Shown here one piece after another: positions 4,976 to 5,921 of a DNA stretch of 5,921 nt. The stretch is taken from assembly GCA_013203525.1 (NCBI GenBank), contig JABMQB010000027.1, positions 1 to 5,921 of the forward strand, written 5' to 3'. The position numbers and the translations under genes are program-made. Origin of the DNA: Mariniphaga sp. (GTDB taxonomy: Bacteria; Bacteroidota; Bacteroidia; Bacteroidales; Prolixibacteraceae). The notes under the pieces are model-generated. The model searched no databases, had not been told where the DNA came from, and was given only the letters and a program-made list of their open reading frames with translations. Positions within the stretch are counted from its first letter, which is position 1; each line of letters opens with the position of its first letter.

Positions 4976-5921
4976 ATGAAAACAAGGACTGAAACGGACC
5001 TGTTAGGAAGTAAACAAATTCCAATTGATGTACTCTGGGGAATCCATACTGCCCGGGCAATTGTGAACTTCCCAATTTCAGGAAAACCAATACATCCCGA
5101 ACTAATAAAAGCTTATGGCGATGTAAAACTTGCCTGTACAGAAACCAACCATCAGCTTGGATTTTTGGAAGGCAAATCAGAGGCTATCAAAATAGCCTGC
5201 TCCGAAATGAGTGAAGGATTATTAACGGAACATATTCTTGTTGATAGCCTACAGGGCGGTGCCGGGACATCAACGAATATGAATGTAAATGAAGTTATTG
5301 CTAACCGGGCACTTCAACTAATGGGAAAACAACCGGGAAACTATGATATTATTTCTCCTCTGGATGATGTTAATCTGCATCAATCAACCAACGACACCTA
5401 CCCTACTGCATTAAAAATAGCAGCTATTAAATTAATCCGCCATTTAGAACAAAGTGTATTAAACCTTCAGGAAGCATTTCAACAAAAAGAAAAAGAATTT
5501 GAACATATAGTAAAAGTTGGAAGGACACAGTTACAGGATGCAGTCCTTACAACACTTGGCCGGGAAATGGGTGCTTATGCTGAAGCATTTAACCGTGACC
5601 GATGGCGTATTTATAAATGCGAAGAACGCCTGCGGGTAATCAATTTGGGCGGTACGGCAATAGGAACCGGGCTGGGTGCACCCCGGCAATTTATATTCCA
5701 GGTAGTTGACAAATTGCGTGAGAATACCGGAATTGGATTAGCTCGAAGTGAAAACCTTATTGATGGGACACAGAATACCGATGTTTTTGTTGAGGTTTCA
5801 GGAATTTTAAAAGCGTGTGCCTCCAACCTTTTAAAAATAAGCAACGACCTGCGATTACTTTCGAGTGGACCCAATGCTGGATTAGGGGAAATTAATTTGC
5901 CTCAAAAACAGGCCGGTTCAT
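4976..5921 (+). CDS. aspA: aspartate ammonia-lyase (3' end outside window)
   Basis: 315 complete codons from ATG 4976 to the right edge with no stop; the family is about 465 residues, so two thirds is visible. The enzyme reversibly converts L-aspartate to fumarate and ammonia. Superfamily landmarks run in order: DLLG and WGIHTARAI (8-29), GGAGTSTNMNVNEVIAN (94-110), HQSTNDTYPT (135-144), GRTQLQDAV (182-190), NLGGTAIGTGL (223-233) and LLSSGPNAGLGEINLP (294-309). GRTQ rather than GRTH favours E. coli-type aspartase over fumarase. The frame ends in QAGS, the first residues of the mobile catalytic GSS loop, so the catalytic serine and lysine region is not seen. It follows hydG by 28 bp on the same strand. 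Lyases of this kind recur in hydrogenase maturation clusters; supplying ammonium for the H-cluster bridge is my inference. A related substrate cannot be ruled out. Confidence 0.92.
   Translation, partial: MKTRTETDLLGSKQIPIDVLWGIHTARAIVNFPISGKPIHPELIKAYGDVKLACTETNHQLGFLEGKSEAIKIACSEMSEGLLTEHILVDSLQGGAGTSTNMNVNEVIANRALQLMGKQPGNYDIISPLDDVNLHQSTNDTYPTALKIAAIKLIRHLEQSVLNLQEAFQQKEKEFEHIVKVGRTQLQDAVLTTLGREMGAYAEAFNRDRWRIYKCEERLRVINLGGTAIGTGLGAPRQFIFQVVDKLRENTGIGLARSENLIDGTQNTDVFVEVSGILKACASNLLKISNDLRLLSSGPNAGLGEINLPQKQAGS

Noticed and set aside
5611..5874. 87-residue minus-strand open frame opposite the ammonia-lyase
   Set aside because: It is antisense to conserved lyase motifs, with no family features.

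Overview
The window looks like chromosomal DNA from an anaerobic or fermentative member of the Bacteroidota. The composition is AT-rich and most starts lack a clear Shine-Dalgarno sequence. Promoter-like words are of the TTTG / TAnnTTTG type, and most gene gaps carry short-period degenerate repeats of the kind I associate with this phylum. I cannot name the genus. The main content is a maturation locus for the H-cluster of [FeFe]-hydrogenase. No hydrogenase structural gene lies in the window.

Layout. Positions 3-314 (+) hold the C-terminal end of a CutC-family protein. After a 184 bp gap with a 7 bp-period repeat and a small palindrome comes 499-1620 (+), a secreted or outer-membrane protein with about ten 15-16 residue repeats of the LA_2272 surface-repeat type. 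It converges on hydE (1849-2934, minus). The 228 bp between them holds an 8 bp-period ATTCC array and two weak hairpins. A 241 bp intergenic region (2935-3175) separates hydE from a divergent plus-strand cluster. That cluster is a TM1266-type putative hydrogenase-system regulator (3176-3421), hydG (3550-4947), and an aspartate ammonia-lyase (4976 to the window end, truncated). The 128 bp between the regulator and hydG is filled by two opposed octamer arrays that form a perfect 14 bp inverted repeat.

How the genes work together. HydG (radical SAM tyrosine lyase) makes the CO and CN ligands on an Fe-cysteine complex. HydE (radical SAM) processes that complex toward the diiron precursor. HydF, not seen here and possibly beyond the right edge, would assemble and deliver the cluster. 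The ammonia-lyase can release ammonium from aspartate. The bridging azadithiolate of the H-cluster needs one nitrogen, so a lyase 28 bp behind hydG is a plausible dedicated nitrogen supply; this is inference. The TM1266 protein is a small ferredoxin/ACT-like domain with no visible DNA-binding domain, and its real role is open. cutC and the surface-repeat gene show no evident functional link to the hydrogenase genes.
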